A DNA stretch of 64,000 nucleotides from Chania multitudinisentens RB-25 (GCF_000520015.2 NZ_CP007044.2:2232001-2296000), one strand, 5' to 3'. Shown: positions 43,684-57,448, counted from the stretch's first letter. Notes: generated by a model not told the origin, from the letters alone. Made by a program: numbers and translations.

Positions 43684-44373
43684 GTGAAGAAAATAGCAAT
43701 CGCCCTGTTTTTAGCGGCTGGAGGTATTTCGCTACTGGGTTGTAATAATCAATACCAACCAAAAGAACAACCACTTCAACCAATGCAGCAGAGCTATCAG
43801 GGTGTATTGCCTTGTGCCGACTGCGATGGGCTGGAGACCGCTCTATTTTTAGATAAAGATGGCAGCTTTATTTTACAAGAAACGTATCGCGGGGCCAAAG
43901 AAGGGGATAGAACCTTTGCCAGCTATGGGCAGTGGGCGCGTACGGCCGATAAGCTGGTGCTAACCGAAAACAGCGGTGAAAAGCGTTACTTCCGCCCAGT
44001 CGGTAAAAATCTGCAAATGCTGGATCAAAGTGGGGCACCGATTATATCCAAGCTTAACTACACCCTATCTCCAATAGCGCAATCGTTGCCAGAAACGCCG
44101 ATGCTATTGAGAGGGTTTTATACTTACTTTGCAGATGCGGCGATATTCAAAGATTGTGTGACGGGAAAAACGTTCCCGGTAGCCAATAATATTGAGTTAG
44201 AACAAGGTTATATAAAAGCACGCAGTGCTCCGGGTGAACCGGTATTCCTGATGCTTAATGGTCATTTCAGCGTGCAGCCGTCAATGGAAGAAGGGCAAAT
44301 GGAGAAGGCACTGATTCCTGAAGCGGGTGGAAAAATCATTTTCGATAACAATAAAAATTGCAGCAGCCATTGA
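43684..44373 (+). CDS. nlpE: Outer-membrane lipoprotein NlpE (CutF)
   Basis: A 229-residue lipoprotein that signals surface contact and lipoprotein traffic faults to the Cpx system. The lipobox LLGC puts the modified cysteine near residue 20. YQGVLPCADCDGLETALFL holds the N-terminal CxxC, and two later cysteines (FKDC and KNCSSH) form the second disulphide known in E. coli. The GTG at 43684 follows AGGAG. Confidence 0.95.
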   Translation: MKKIAIALFLAAGGISLLGCNNQYQPKEQPLQPMQQSYQGVLPCADCDGLETALFLDKDGSFILQETYRGAKEGDRTFASYGQWARTADKLVLTENSGEKRYFRPVGKNLQMLDQSGAPIISKLNYTLSPIAQSLPETPMLLRGFYTYFADAAIFKDCVTGKTFPVANNIELEQGYIKARSAPGEPVFLMLNGHFSVQPSMEEGQMEKALIPEAGGKIIFDNNKNCSSH

Positions 44374-44479
44374 TAGCGAAAGATTCAGCGGCAGAATGTG
44401 ATTGATATTGCAGGACAGAGTCCCTGTTTTTATTGATGGGGCTCTCAATGGTGAATAACAAAATCCCTTAGTGGCGAGT

Positions 44480-45337
44480 TCAAAGTGTGTCACGGTTTGC
44501 TTGAAGCGTGGGGGGAGTTTCCTGCGGGTTATTCCTCACCAAAGCACGAGAGCGTAAGTAGATACCCGGTTTGATATGCCCGATATAAGCCAGCGCCTGA
44601 TTGGGTGCCAGTGTTGCCACATCCCCTTCCCGCATATGCAGTAAATCACCAGGGCTGACCCAGCCAGATGAGGCCAGAGTAAGAGGGTGACCGGCATGCT
44701 CAAAGGCGGCCAGAACAAACTGTGAGCAGAAATAACTCGATTCATTGCTGGTTGGTGTGCTGAGCTGAGCAGCAGCTAATCCTTGTACACATTGCTGACG
44801 GAAATCCTTTGAGAAAGGATTCAGTGAGCAAAGTTGCTTGGTCACCATAAAGGGCATCATCTCGATAATCCCCTGATAATTATAGCGGCTACCGGCCTTT
44901 TGTTGCGCGAAGTGGCGAATCTGTTCTGCCTGATTTGAGGTCAGGTTAGGCATGCGTAAAGCAAAGAGTTTGTCGCTATGGGCTAACACGGCTTCCAAAC
45001 TAACAATTTGCACACCATCACCTACTGCCTCGGCGACTTGGCCGTTACCAATATAGATAGCGACATGGCTGACGGAAGAAGCACTAAACAGACGTATTCC
45101 CAATGAAGTCAGGCCAATCGTTGAGGAAAAAAGCAGATCGCCATCCTGTAAGGCTGTTTCATCAACTTCCCGAAAGGTGTTCTGTGGCGCAGAACTGAGG
45201 GCTTGAAACTGAATATCCACAGGAAGGAGAACGGGATGTTTCTCTTTTTCGGATAATGCAATATCCATAGTGCAGCCCATCAGAAAAATAGGCAGCAATG
45301 CAAACAAGCGCGTAATCGAAATGGAGGATAACGGCAT
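44480..45337 (-). CDS. yaeF: Lipoprotein with permuted papain-like fold (YaeF)
   Basis: A 285-residue lipoprotein with lipobox LMGC near residue 22. The YiiX/YaeF papain-like domain has the histidine in SHVAIYIGNG (about 90), and the predicted nucleophile cysteine is in SYFCSQFVLAAF (about 205). It is very close to E. coli YaeF in LCSLNPFSKDFRQQCVQGLA. Hydrolase activity is inferred only. It is convergent with nlpE and downstream of proS. Confidence 0.92.
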   Translation of the reverse strand: MPLSSISITRLFALLPIFLMGCTMDIALSEKEKHPVLLPVDIQFQALSSAPQNTFREVDETALQDGDLLFSSTIGLTSLGIRLFSASSVSHVAIYIGNGQVAEAVGDGVQIVSLEAVLAHSDKLFALRMPNLTSNQAEQIRHFAQQKAGSRYNYQGIIEMMPFMVTKQLCSLNPFSKDFRQQCVQGLAAAQLSTPTSNESSYFCSQFVLAAFEHAGHPLTLASSGWVSPGDLLHMREGDVATLAPNQALAYIGHIKPGIYLRSRALVRNNPQETPPTLQANRDTL

Positions 45338-45371
45338 TTTTTAATCCTTTAAATAAACGGCGTCCTTAGCA

Positions 45372-45395
45372 AAACACCCTGCGAAACAGGGTGTT
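45372..45395 (-). terminator. Terminator of proS
   Basis: On the minus strand AACACCCTG and CAGGGTGTT pair around TTTCG and end in four T. It lies 22 bp past the proS stop. Confidence 0.7.
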
Positions 45396-45416
45396 CCTTA
45401 TACCGTATTGAATATA

Positions 45417-47135
45417 TCAGCGTTTGATTTGAGCCAGCAGGAAATCAACGATTTCGTCGGTTTTAATCATCTGCTTTTCGCCAACCCGGCGGTTTTTGTA
45501 TTCAATTTCTTCACTGTCAAGGTTACGATCGCCGATCACGATGGAATGAGGCACGCCGATCAGTTCCATATCGGCAAACATCACCCCAGGGCGCTCCTTG
45601 CGGTCATCAAGAATAACGTCAATACCGTGAGAACGCAGAATGTTGTAAAGCTCCTCAGCCAGCGCCTGCACGCGGAATGATTTGTGCATGTTCATGGGCA
45701 GAATGGCAACCTGGAAGGGTGCAATCGCGTCTGGCCAGACAATGCCACGATCATCGTGGTTCTGCTCAATGGCTGCTGCTACCACGCGAGTCACCCCAAT
45801 ACCGTAGCACCCCATCGTCAGTATCTGATTACGGCCATCTTCGCCTTGTACGGTGGCTTTCATCGCTTCTGAATATTTAGTGCCTAACTGGAAGATATGG
45901 CCTACTTCGATACCGCGTTTGATCAGCAGAGTCCCTTTACCATCCGGGCTGGCATCGCCTTCAACGACGTTACGAAGGTCAGCAACCTGCGGCAACGGCA
46001 GATCGCGTTCCCAGTTAATACCGAAGTAGTGTTTACCATCGATATTGGCCCCGGCACCAAAATCGCTCATTGCCGCTACGCTGCGATCGATGATCACAGG
46101 CATCGGCAGTTTGATCGGGCCAAGAGAACCAGGGCCAGCACCCACCACAGCACGGATTTCTTCGTCAGTGGCGAAGGTTAATGGCGTAGCTACCTGCGGC
46201 AGTTTCTCGGCTTTGATTTCATTCAGTTCGTGATCGCCACGTACCAGCAAGGCAACCAGCTTGTGGCCGCTCTCTTCGGCAGCACGCACCAGCAGGGTTT
46301 TCAGCGTTTTTTCAACCGGCAGTTGGAATTGCTCTACCAGCTCGGCGATGGTTTTAGCGTTAGGGGTATCAATAATACGCAGTTCTTCCGTTGCCGCACC
46401 ACGTGGTTGAGCTGGCGCGATGGCTTCTGCCAGCTCAATGTTGGCCGCGTAATCGGAGCCGGTGGAGAACACGATATCATCTTCGCCGCTGCTTGCCAGC
46501 ACTTGGAATTCGTGTGATGCACTCCCCCCAATCGAGCCGGTATCGGCCAGCACCGGACGGAAGTCCAGCCCCATGCGGCTGAAAATCTTGCTGTAGGCGG
46601 TGTACATGGCGTCATAGGTCGCCTGTAGGGATTCCTGTGTCGTATGGAATGAATAGGCATCTTTCATCAGGAATTCACGAGAACGCATAACGCCGAAACG
46701 CGGGCGAACTTCGTCACGGAATTTTGTCTGAATTTGGAAGAAATTCAACGGCAATTGCTTGTAAGAACTGATTTCATTGCGAATCAGATCGGTAATGACT
46801 TCTTCATGCGTCGGGCCGAGAACGAAAGGACGATCGCCGCGATCAACAAAACGCAGCAATTCAGGGCCATACTGTTCCCAACGGCCACTCTCCTGCCACA
46901 AGTCCGCAGGTTGGACGACTGGCATGGAAACTTCGATCGCGTTGGCATTGTTCATTTCTTCACGAACGATGTTTTCAACCTTCTTCAGAACCCGCAGGCC
47001 CGTTGGCAACCAGGTATAAAGACCAGAGGCCAGCTTGCGAATCATTCCGGCGCGCAGCATCAACTGGTGACTGATCACTTCGGCATCGGCAGGTGTCTCC
47101 TTCAACGTGGAGAGCAAATATTGGCTAGTACGCAT
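45417..47135 (-). CDS. proS: Prolyl-tRNA synthetase
   Basis: A 572-residue class II aminoacyl-tRNA synthetase of the bacterial type, the exact E. coli length. It has the catalytic core (RKLASGLYTWLPTGLRVL, FQIQTKFRDEVRPRFGVMRS), an inserted editing domain (about residues 230-400), then GCYGIGVTRVVAAAIEQ and the anticodon-binding domain. Between yaeF and trmO as in E. coli. Confidence 0.98.
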   Translation of the reverse strand: MRTSQYLLSTLKETPADAEVISHQLMLRAGMIRKLASGLYTWLPTGLRVLKKVENIVREEMNNANAIEVSMPVVQPADLWQESGRWEQYGPELLRFVDRGDRPFVLGPTHEEVITDLIRNEISSYKQLPLNFFQIQTKFRDEVRPRFGVMRSREFLMKDAYSFHTTQESLQATYDAMYTAYSKIFSRMGLDFRPVLADTGSIGGSASHEFQVLASSGEDDIVFSTGSDYAANIELAEAIAPAQPRGAATEELRIIDTPNAKTIAELVEQFQLPVEKTLKTLLVRAAEESGHKLVALLVRGDHELNEIKAEKLPQVATPLTFATDEEIRAVVGAGPGSLGPIKLPMPVIIDRSVAAMSDFGAGANIDGKHYFGINWERDLPLPQVADLRNVVEGDASPDGKGTLLIKRGIEVGHIFQLGTKYSEAMKATVQGEDGRNQILTMGCYGIGVTRVVAAAIEQNHDDRGIVWPDAIAPFQVAILPMNMHKSFRVQALAEELYNILRSHGIDVILDDRKERPGVMFADMELIGVPHSIVIGDRNLDSEEIEYKNRRVGEKQMIKTDEIVDFLLAQIKR

Positions 47136-47256
47136 GATGTTTTGGTTCCGTTAGAACTGCAAATTGCATCGGGCTACCAGGAGTGGCAGCCAAAATTTTC
47201 AAAAGTGGCTTAGTTTACCAGCGCAGGGCGGTTGTCAAAAGAGAGACGGTGGAATT

Positions 47257-47964
47257 TTAACGGGTGTCGAGTGACAGCACTTCAGTTTGAGCATTGACAA
47301 CCCGCCAGCGCACGTTGAACTCCAATAACCAGACCGCATATTCCCGTTCTGCCGTTTCCTCTTTGCGGTAGGCTGGCCGAGGGTCTTGCGCCAATACCTG
47401 ACTGATAAAACGGCGTAAATTAGGATAGCGCTGCAAATGCTGCTGCAATTGTTGCTCTGCCTGAGCAGAGAAATAGACCGGCATATCACCAACAGGGGCA
47501 TTTTGTGCGAACCCGGCACGGGCTTGAGGATGGCTTTCGGCAAACGGCAGATAAGGCTTGATATCAATCACCGGCGTACCGTCAACCAGATCGAGGCTAC
47601 CTAACTCTAGCACCACTTCACTGCCTTGGATTTTGACGCCTTTCAGCTCAATCAGTGACATACCGAGCGGGTTAGGGCGGAAGGTCGAACGGGTGGCGAA
47701 AACCCCCATACGAGCATTGCCACCCAGCCGTGGTGGCCTGACCGTCGGCCTCCAGCCCCCCTCCATGGTTTGATGGAAGACGAACATCACCCACAGATGG
47801 CTGAATTCGCTGAGGCCACGTACCGCCTCTGCCTGATTATAAGGCGGCAATAACACCAATTCCCCACCGCCGTCTTCGACTAACCCCGGTTGACGGGGAA
47901 CCGCGAATTTTTCTTTATACGGTGAACGGATAATACCGATCTGATTAAAAACGAACTCGGTCAT
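47257..47964 (-). CDS. trmO: tRNA (adenine(37)-N6)-methyltransferase TrmO
   Basis: A 235-residue SAM-dependent enzyme that methylates t6A37 of tRNA-Thr. The N-terminal beta-barrel shows IGIIRSPYKEKFAVPRQPGL and FRPNPLGMSLIELKGV, and GTPVIDIKPYLPFAES lies near residue 125. It starts by a four-base overlap with rcsF. Confidence 0.96.
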   Translation of the reverse strand: MTEFVFNQIGIIRSPYKEKFAVPRQPGLVEDGGGELVLLPPYNQAEAVRGLSEFSHLWVMFVFHQTMEGGWRPTVRPPRLGGNARMGVFATRSTFRPNPLGMSLIELKGVKIQGSEVVLELGSLDLVDGTPVIDIKPYLPFAESHPQARAGFAQNAPVGDMPVYFSAQAEQQLQQHLQRYPNLRRFISQVLAQDPRPAYRKEETAEREYAVWLLEFNVRWRVVNAQTEVLSLDTR

Positions 47965-48365
47965 TTGGCCGAAACGTTAAGCGCAGAACCTTGGCAAATG
48001 GCCTGTTGATAACAACCAGCAACGCCCCTGATAATCTGGCAGTCATGCAGCAAAACGGCATTGGCCTTCATTGAGGAAGCGCGGTTTTGCATACGTTTGC
48101 GGGCCGTTGCCAGATTCGGAGGGGGGGCCTGAATGGACATTTGGCAGGATGAGCCGGAAACTTCACCCAGATCGCGGAAAGGTTTACCCAGTAATTCTTC
48201 TGCATTTTTGTACAGCCTGACGGGTGCTGGACGTGCTGCTGGCACCGATTTTGCCGGTGCGGTTGCTACCGGTGTGCTAGTGCTGTTTGTTGTGGATGGT
48301 GCTTTGTGCTGCGTAGAACATCCGGCCAGCAAAAGCGCTAACAAACAGAGAGGTAGAACACGCAT
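47961..48365 (-). CDS. rcsF: Outer-membrane lipoprotein RcsF
   Basis: A 134-residue sensor lipoprotein of the Rcs envelope stress system. The lipobox LLAGC is near residue 15, followed by a proline- and threonine-rich linker. The folded part carries four cysteines (SSCQM, HDCQI, AGCYQQ, AICQG) for the two disulphides known in E. coli RcsF. It overlaps trmO by ATGA. Confidence 0.96.
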   Translation of the reverse strand: MRVLPLCLLALLLAGCSTQHKAPSTTNSTSTPVATAPAKSVPAARPAPVRLYKNAEELLGKPFRDLGEVSGSSCQMSIQAPPPNLATARKRMQNRASSMKANAVLLHDCQIIRGVAGCYQQAICQGSALNVSAK

Positions 48366-48426
48366 TGAGATTCCTCTGTCTTTTGTATAAACGTGGCGTT
48401 ATTGAAACAATCTCTGACCAAAATAA

Positions 48427-48450
48427 CAAGACGGGCCGGAGCCCGTCTTG
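48427..48450 (-). terminator. Terminator of metNIQ
   Basis: CAAGACGGGC and GCCCGTCTTG pair perfectly over ten bases around four, followed on the minus strand by TTATTTT. It lies about 30 bp past the metQ stop. Confidence 0.8.
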
Positions 48451-48482
48451 CAATTATAGGAATAAAATTAAGTATTGAACGA

Positions 48483-49298
48483 TTACCAGCCTTTCACTGC
48501 GCCACCGTTGAAGATTTTATTTGCTGCGTCGTAAACTTCGTCAGACTGATAAGCCTGGACGAATTTCTTCACGTTTTCCGCATCCTTGTTATCTTCACGA
48601 GCAACGATGATGTTGACATAAGGTGATTCTTTATCTTCAACAAACAGGCCATCTTTGGCCGGCGTCAAACCAATCTGGCTGGCGTAAGTGGTATTGATGA
48701 TGGCCAGTGCAATCTGCTGATCGTCCAATGAACGTGGCAATTGTGGGGCTTCCAGTTCTACCAGCTTGAGGTTTTTCGGGTTTTCGATCACATCCAGTAC
48801 GGTAGGCAGCAGGCCAACACCGTCTTTCAGTTTAATCAGACCTTGTTTCTCCAGCAGTAACAGTGAACGCCCCAGGTTGGTTGGGTCGTTAGGCAGTGCA
48901 ATTTGCGCCCCCTCTGTCAGCTCATCCAGGGATTTGATCTTTTTGGAATAGCCAGCGATGGGGTAAACAAAGGAATTACCGACCGGAACCAGTTTATAAC
49001 CACGATCTTTGATTTGTTGATCCAGATAGGGTTTATGCTGGAAAGCATTCAGATCGATATCGCCTTTGCTCAACGCTTCGTTTGGTAAGACATAATCGTT
49101 GAATGTCACCAGTTCAACATCCAGACCATATTTTTCTTTAGCAACTTTTTGCGCAACTTCAGCGACTTGTTGTTCAGCACCGACAATAACGCCCACTTTG
49201 ATATGATTCGGATCTTTTTCGTCCTGGCCACAACCGCTTAGAGCCAGAGTGCCGATCAATGCGCCGATTACTGCGATGGATTTAAATTTTAACGACAT
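48483..49298 (-). CDS. metQ: Methionine-binding lipoprotein MetQ
   Basis: A 271-residue periplasmic binding protein, the E. coli length, for D- and L-methionine. The lipobox LSGC is near residue 23, followed by IKVGVIVGAEQQVAEVA and FVYPIAGYSKKIKSL. It is the last gene of metNIQ and has its own terminator. Confidence 0.98.
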   Translation of the reverse strand: MSLKFKSIAVIGALIGTLALSGCGQDEKDPNHIKVGVIVGAEQQVAEVAQKVAKEKYGLDVELVTFNDYVLPNEALSKGDIDLNAFQHKPYLDQQIKDRGYKLVPVGNSFVYPIAGYSKKIKSLDELTEGAQIALPNDPTNLGRSLLLLEKQGLIKLKDGVGLLPTVLDVIENPKNLKLVELEAPQLPRSLDDQQIALAIINTTYASQIGLTPAKDGLFVEDKESPYVNIIVAREDNKDAENVKKFVQAYQSDEVYDAANKIFNGGAVKGW

Positions 49299-49401
49299 AT
49301 CCTTTCCTCATTAGACTCGCATATGAAATACGCTTTACCCTTCATTTTCCAAGCCACAACCTGAAATCTGTTGGATTGATGTGAGCGCGTTGCTGTAAAA
49401 A

Positions 49402-50136
49402 CTATTTATGAGTAACGGCCTTAACAATACGGTCGCCACAGAACTGAATCAGGTAGACCAAAACGACCAGTAATATTAATACCGTATTCATGACAGTCGC
49501 GTTATAACCAATATAACCATACTGATAACCAATTTGACCTAAACCCCCAGCGCCCACTGCACCGCCCATCGCGGAATAACCTACCAAGGTAATCAGCGTG
49601 ATAGTAGCCGCATTCACCAAACCGGGGAGCGCTTCTGGCAACAGCACTTTCTTGATGATTTGCATTGGCGTGGCTCCCATTGCGCGGGCGGCTTCTATCA
49701 AGCCAGATGGGATTTCCAACAGAGCGTTTTCCACCATGCGGGCAATAAAGGGCGCTGCACCAACGGTCAGTGGCACGATGGCAGCCTGCAAGCCGATAGA
49801 GGTGCCAACGATCATACGGGTGAAAGGAATCATCCATACCAATAAGATAATAAAGGGGATGGAACGGAAAATATTCACTAACGTAGATGTTACTCGATAG
49901 TTAGTAAACAAGAGGCGAAAAATAAAAGCATAAGCTTTATTGCGCGTATTGACTTGTAATAGCGCTCCTTTGCTAAACATATTTTTGTTGTCAATAACCG
50001 ACTGTCCTGGCCGTGAAATGTAGAGCGATACGCCTATCGGCAGACCCAGTACAAAGCCGAAAAAGCCGGAGACAAAGGTCATCGTGATAGTTTCCCAAAT
50101 CCCACGCGCCATTAACCATATCATTGCCTCAGACAT
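49402..50136 (-). CDS. metI: Methionine ABC transporter permease MetI with a 27-residue insertion
   Basis: A 244-residue inner-membrane permease; E. coli MetI has 217. The extra 27 residues (about 51-77, beginning NMFSKGALLQ and ending RLLFT) lie between the end of TM1 (RPGQSVIDNK) and the next conserved block (NYRVTSTLVNIFRS). All other parts align without gaps, including the EAA loop EAARAMGATPMQIIKKVLLP. The extra DNA is 81 bp with inverted ends (see its own entry). Its start overlaps the metN stop by eight bases. Function is probably kept, because the frame is open and the motifs intact. Confidence 0.93.
   Translation of the reverse strand: MSEAMIWLMARGIWETITMTFVSGFFGFVLGLPIGVSLYISRPGQSVIDNKNMFSKGALLQVNTRNKAYAFIFRLLFTNYRVTSTLVNIFRSIPFIILLVWMIPFTRMIVGTSIGLQAAIVPLTVGAAPFIARMVENALLEIPSGLIEAARAMGATPMQIIKKVLLPEALPGLVNAATITLITLVGYSAMGGAVGAGGLGQIGYQYGYIGYNATVMNTVLILLVVLVYLIQFCGDRIVKAVTHK
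49903..49983 (-). mobile_element. 81-bp in-frame insertion inside metI, possible miniature element
   Basis: The segment is absent from the aligned E. coli protein. Near its ends on the plus strand are TTAGTAAACAAGAGGCG (49901-49917) and AGCGCTCCTTTGCTAA (49961-49976). The second, reverse-complemented, reads TTAGCAAAGGAGCGCT, so the outer TTAG-AAA and GAG parts are inverted copies. A central near-palindrome, AATAAAAGC / GCTTTATT, lies at 49921-49941. It adds no stop codon in the metI frame. Its origin as a small repeat is an inference. Confidence 0.5.
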
Positions 50137-51160
50137 AACCCAGAACCTCTACTTTTACCTGATTTTCCTGTAGGAATTGAATTGTTGCCAGTGCATCCTC
50201 GTCAGAACCATGCAACTCAGCCAGCATTACGCCGAATTTAACACCACCAGCGTAGTCCATCTGCGCGCTGATAATGTTGTTATTCACGTTAAAGCGGCGA
50301 GCGGCTTCTGATAACAAAGGAGCATCAACAGATTGACCGGTGAATTCCAAGCGCAACAGCGGCTGGCGCCCGCTGGTGCGATCCTGCACCAGGCGTGTGG
50401 CATAATCATCTGGGATATCCAGATGCAGTGTGGATTGAATAAACTGTTGTGCTAAAGGTGTTTTGGGGTGGGAAAATACTTCACCGACGCTGCCTTTTTC
50501 AATCAGTTGCCCTTGGCTGATAACAGCAACCTGATCGCAAATGCGTTTTACAACGTCCATCTCATGCGTAATCAACAGAATGGTCAAACCCAAGCGGCGG
50601 TTAATATCCTTCAGTAACTCCAGGATGGAACGCGTTGTGGCTGGGTCGAGTGCGCTGGTGGCTTCGTCACACAACAGCACTTTAGGGTTGCTGGCCAAGG
50701 CACGCGCAATTGCCACCCGTTGTTTCTGGCCACCTGATAAATTAGCCGGATAAGCATCATATTTATCTGATAAACCGACCAGTTCGAGTAGCTCAGCCAC
50801 GCGTTTTTTGATTTCTGCACGTGGTGTGTTGTCCAATTCTAGCGGTAGCGAGACGTTACCAAAGACCGTGCGTGAAGAGAGTAGATTAAAGTGCTGGAAA
50901 ATCATGCCAATCTGACGGCGCGCGTGTGTTAACTCGCTTTCCGATAAGGAAGTCAGATCCTGGCCATCCACCAAAACGGTGCCGGATGTTGGACGTTCAA
51001 GCATGTTGGCGCAGCGGATCAGTGTACTCTTACCGGCGCCAGAGGCACCGATAACGCCATAAATTTGCCCGGCAGGGACGTGAAGGGTCACGTCAGAAAG
51101 TGCACTTATGGTGCGTGATCCCTGCTGAAATACTTTGGTGATGTTCGAAAGTTTAATCAT
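50129..51160 (-). CDS. metN: Methionine ABC transporter ATP-binding protein MetN
   Basis: A 343-residue ATPase, the E. coli length. Walker A GASGAGKST is at about residues 37-45, the ABC signature LSGGQKQRV near 140, and Walker B VLLCDEATSALDP after it. The C-terminal ACT-like NIL domain (about 250-343) binds methionine for feedback inhibition. It is the first gene of metNIQ, under a MetJ operator. Confidence 0.98.
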   Translation of the reverse strand: MIKLSNITKVFQQGSRTISALSDVTLHVPAGQIYGVIGASGAGKSTLIRCANMLERPTSGTVLVDGQDLTSLSESELTHARRQIGMIFQHFNLLSSRTVFGNVSLPLELDNTPRAEIKKRVAELLELVGLSDKYDAYPANLSGGQKQRVAIARALASNPKVLLCDEATSALDPATTRSILELLKDINRRLGLTILLITHEMDVVKRICDQVAVISQGQLIEKGSVGEVFSHPKTPLAQQFIQSTLHLDIPDDYATRLVQDRTSGRQPLLRLEFTGQSVDAPLLSEAARRFNVNNNIISAQMDYAGGVKFGVMLAELHGSDEDALATIQFLQENQVKVEVLGYV

Positions 51161-51232
51161 ATTCTTCTTATTTTAGCGTGGTTGCCCGTGGCTAGATAAA
51201 AGTAAACCTCGGCTGGAGCCAAGGTGTAGCTC

Positions 51233-51264
51233 AGATGTTAAGGCGTCTAGACGTCTAAGTCAAC
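51233..51264 (-). promoter_or_regulatory. metNIQ promoter with tandem MetJ boxes
   Basis: Four contiguous 8-bp met boxes can be read on the plus strand: AGATGTTA, AGGCGTCT, AGACGTCT (perfect) and AAGTCAAC. On the minus strand a sigma-70 promoter overlaps them: TTGACT (51263-51258), 17 bp, then TAACAT (51240-51235). The two best boxes fill the promoter spacer, so MetJ with S-adenosylmethionine should block polymerase. Confidence 0.85.
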
Positions 51265-51346
51265 GCTAACGCTGTTCTTCAGCGTTCTCAGACTGTGGTA
51301 AAACATGCGATACTGTGTGCGTTTTCAGCCCTTCAGGAGCAAACCG

Positions 51347-51940
51347 GTGACACAACGCGTTCCAGCAATTTTCTTAGATCGTGACGGTACGATTAATGTA
51401 GATCATGGATATGTCCATGAAATAGACGACTTCCAATTTATTGATGGTGTAATTGATGCATGCCGTGAGCTGAAAAATATGGGCTTTGCGCTGGTGCTAG
51501 TCACCAACCAGTCAGGTATCGCCCGTGGTAAATTCAGCGAAGATCAGTTCATGCGGTTGACCGAATGGATGGACTGGTCGCTGGCCGATCGTGATGTCGA
51601 TCTGGATGGCATTTACTTCTGCCCACATCACCCGGAAGCAGTAATAGAAGAATATCGTCAAACATGTGATTGTCGCAAACCGCAGCCGGGTATGTTGCTG
51701 CAGGCGCAAAAAGAGCTGAATATCGATCTGGCGGCTTCTTATATGGTTGGCGATAAAATCGAAGATATGCAGGCTGCTACCGCAGCGGGCATAGGCACTA
51801 AAGTCCTGGTACGAACCGGTAAACCCGTTACGGCAGAAGGCGAAAAAACGGCGGATTGGGTACTGAACAGCCTGCAAGAACTGCCGGGAGCGATTAAAAA
51901 TCGGGTTTCATTGTGTGCGAATAATGAACGATCAGAATAA
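51347..51940 (+). CDS. gmhB: D-glycero-D-manno-heptose 1,7-bisphosphate 7-phosphatase
   Basis: A 197-residue HAD phosphatase of the LPS heptose pathway. The DxD motif FLDRDGTIN is at about residues 9-17, TNQSGIARGKF near 55, zinc ligands are in CPHHPE and CDCRKPQPG near 95-115, and MVGDKIEDM near 135. The GTG at 51347 follows AGGAG and matches the E. coli start. It lies just before the rRNA promoter. Confidence 0.97.
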   Translation: MTQRVPAIFLDRDGTINVDHGYVHEIDDFQFIDGVIDACRELKNMGFALVLVTNQSGIARGKFSEDQFMRLTEWMDWSLADRDVDLDGIYFCPHHPEAVIEEYRQTCDCRKPQPGMLLQAQKELNIDLAASYMVGDKIEDMQAATAAGIGTKVLVRTGKPVTAEGEKTADWVLNSLQELPGAIKNRVSLCANNERSE

Positions 51941-51956
51941 AAGTGAATATTATCCC

Positions 51957-51984
51957 TTGTTATTCTGAATCCGCTCCCTATAAT
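51957..51984 (+). promoter_or_regulatory. rRNA promoter P1
   Basis: TTGTTA (51957-51962) and TATAAT (51979-51984) with 16 bp between and a GCGCCTCC discriminator, as expected of a stringently controlled rrn P1. It lies directly after gmhB. Confidence 0.8.
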
Positions 51985-52063
51985 GCGCCTCCATCGACAC
52001 GGAGCCTGCGAATACCATCACAGAGTCTCTGAAGGTCACAGAGAAAAAACCTGCAAATTAAGG

Positions 52064-52091
52064 TTGACTCTGAAAGAGGAAAGCGTAATAT
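52064..52091 (+). promoter_or_regulatory. rRNA promoter P2
   Basis: TTGACT (52064-52069) and TAATAT (52086-52091), 16 bp apart, about 107 bp after P1, the usual P1-P2 layout. Confidence 0.78.
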
Positions 52092-52130
52092 ACGCCACCT
52101 CGAGTTAGCAAGCGAAAGCGCGTAACTCAC

Positions 52131-52150
52131 TGCTCTTTAACAATTTATCA
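52131..52150 (+). promoter_or_regulatory. boxA antitermination site of the rRNA leader
   Basis: TGCTCTTTAACAATTTATCA is the standard enterobacterial boxA, bound by NusB-S10 to prevent early termination. A second copy-like TGCTCTTTAACAATCTGG lies at about 54263, before the 23S gene. Confidence 0.85.
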
Positions 52151-52307
52151 GACAATCTGTGTGGGCACTCACAAGACGATATCCAGCCACTTCGGTGGCA
52201 AAAAATATCAAGTCTTGAAGAGTGACCAAGCAGTAATTCATTTAAGTGAATTATTACAAACGTTAGTTTTCGAGCATCGCTGCACGTGTTGCAGCACATC
52301 AAGCTTT

Positions 52308-53849
<1,542 letters not shown>

Positions 53850-53922
53850 CCGAATGATATTGATTGCGTGAGTGTTCACAACAGATTGTCTGATGAAAAG
53901 TAACGAGCAGAAAACCCTTTAT

Positions 53923-53999
<77 letters not shown>

Positions 54000-54130
54000 A
54001 ATTTGTACTTATGCTGCGTTATGCGCGTGGTCGTTTACCGAAAGTGAACGTCCCTTTCGCATGCCTTGCCTGAGTAACGATTGACTCTTGGTTGAGTTGG
54101 TACCCATAAAGGTTTTTGCACGTGACGTAT

Positions 54131-54206
54131 GGGGCTATAGCTCAGCTGGGAGAGCGCCTGCCTTGCACGCAGGAGGTCAGCGGTTCGATCCCGCTTAGCT
54201 CCACCA
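54131..54206 (+). tRNA. tRNA-Ala (TGC)
   Basis: A 76-nt cloverleaf with encoded CCA and anticodon TGC at 54164-54166. The Ile-Ala spacer pair is that of E. coli rrnA, rrnD and rrnH. Confidence 0.99.
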
Positions 54207-54422
54207 TAACGTCCTTGATGATACTTCAGAGTGTACTGGCAACAGTATACTGCGACGTATTTTGCTCTTTAACAATCTGGAACAAGCTGAAAATTGAAAC
54301 CTGACAGCTGAAACTTATCCCACCGTAGAGTTATGGGGATAAGGAGTACCCTGTCAGAGAGTCTCTCAAATGTTTACAGCACGATGTGTTCTCTGTTTAC
54401 AGAAGACACCTTCGGGTTGTGA

Positions 54423-57331
<2,909 letters not shown>

Positions 57332-57448
57332 ACAACACCGAAGGTGTTTTGGTGAGAGACAGAGAGTAGTGAGTTTTAATATTCAGCGATGTTCCCGGAT
57401 TGGATTGACTGGCTGCATGCAAGTGAAGCGGGTTGATTAAATGGAATT

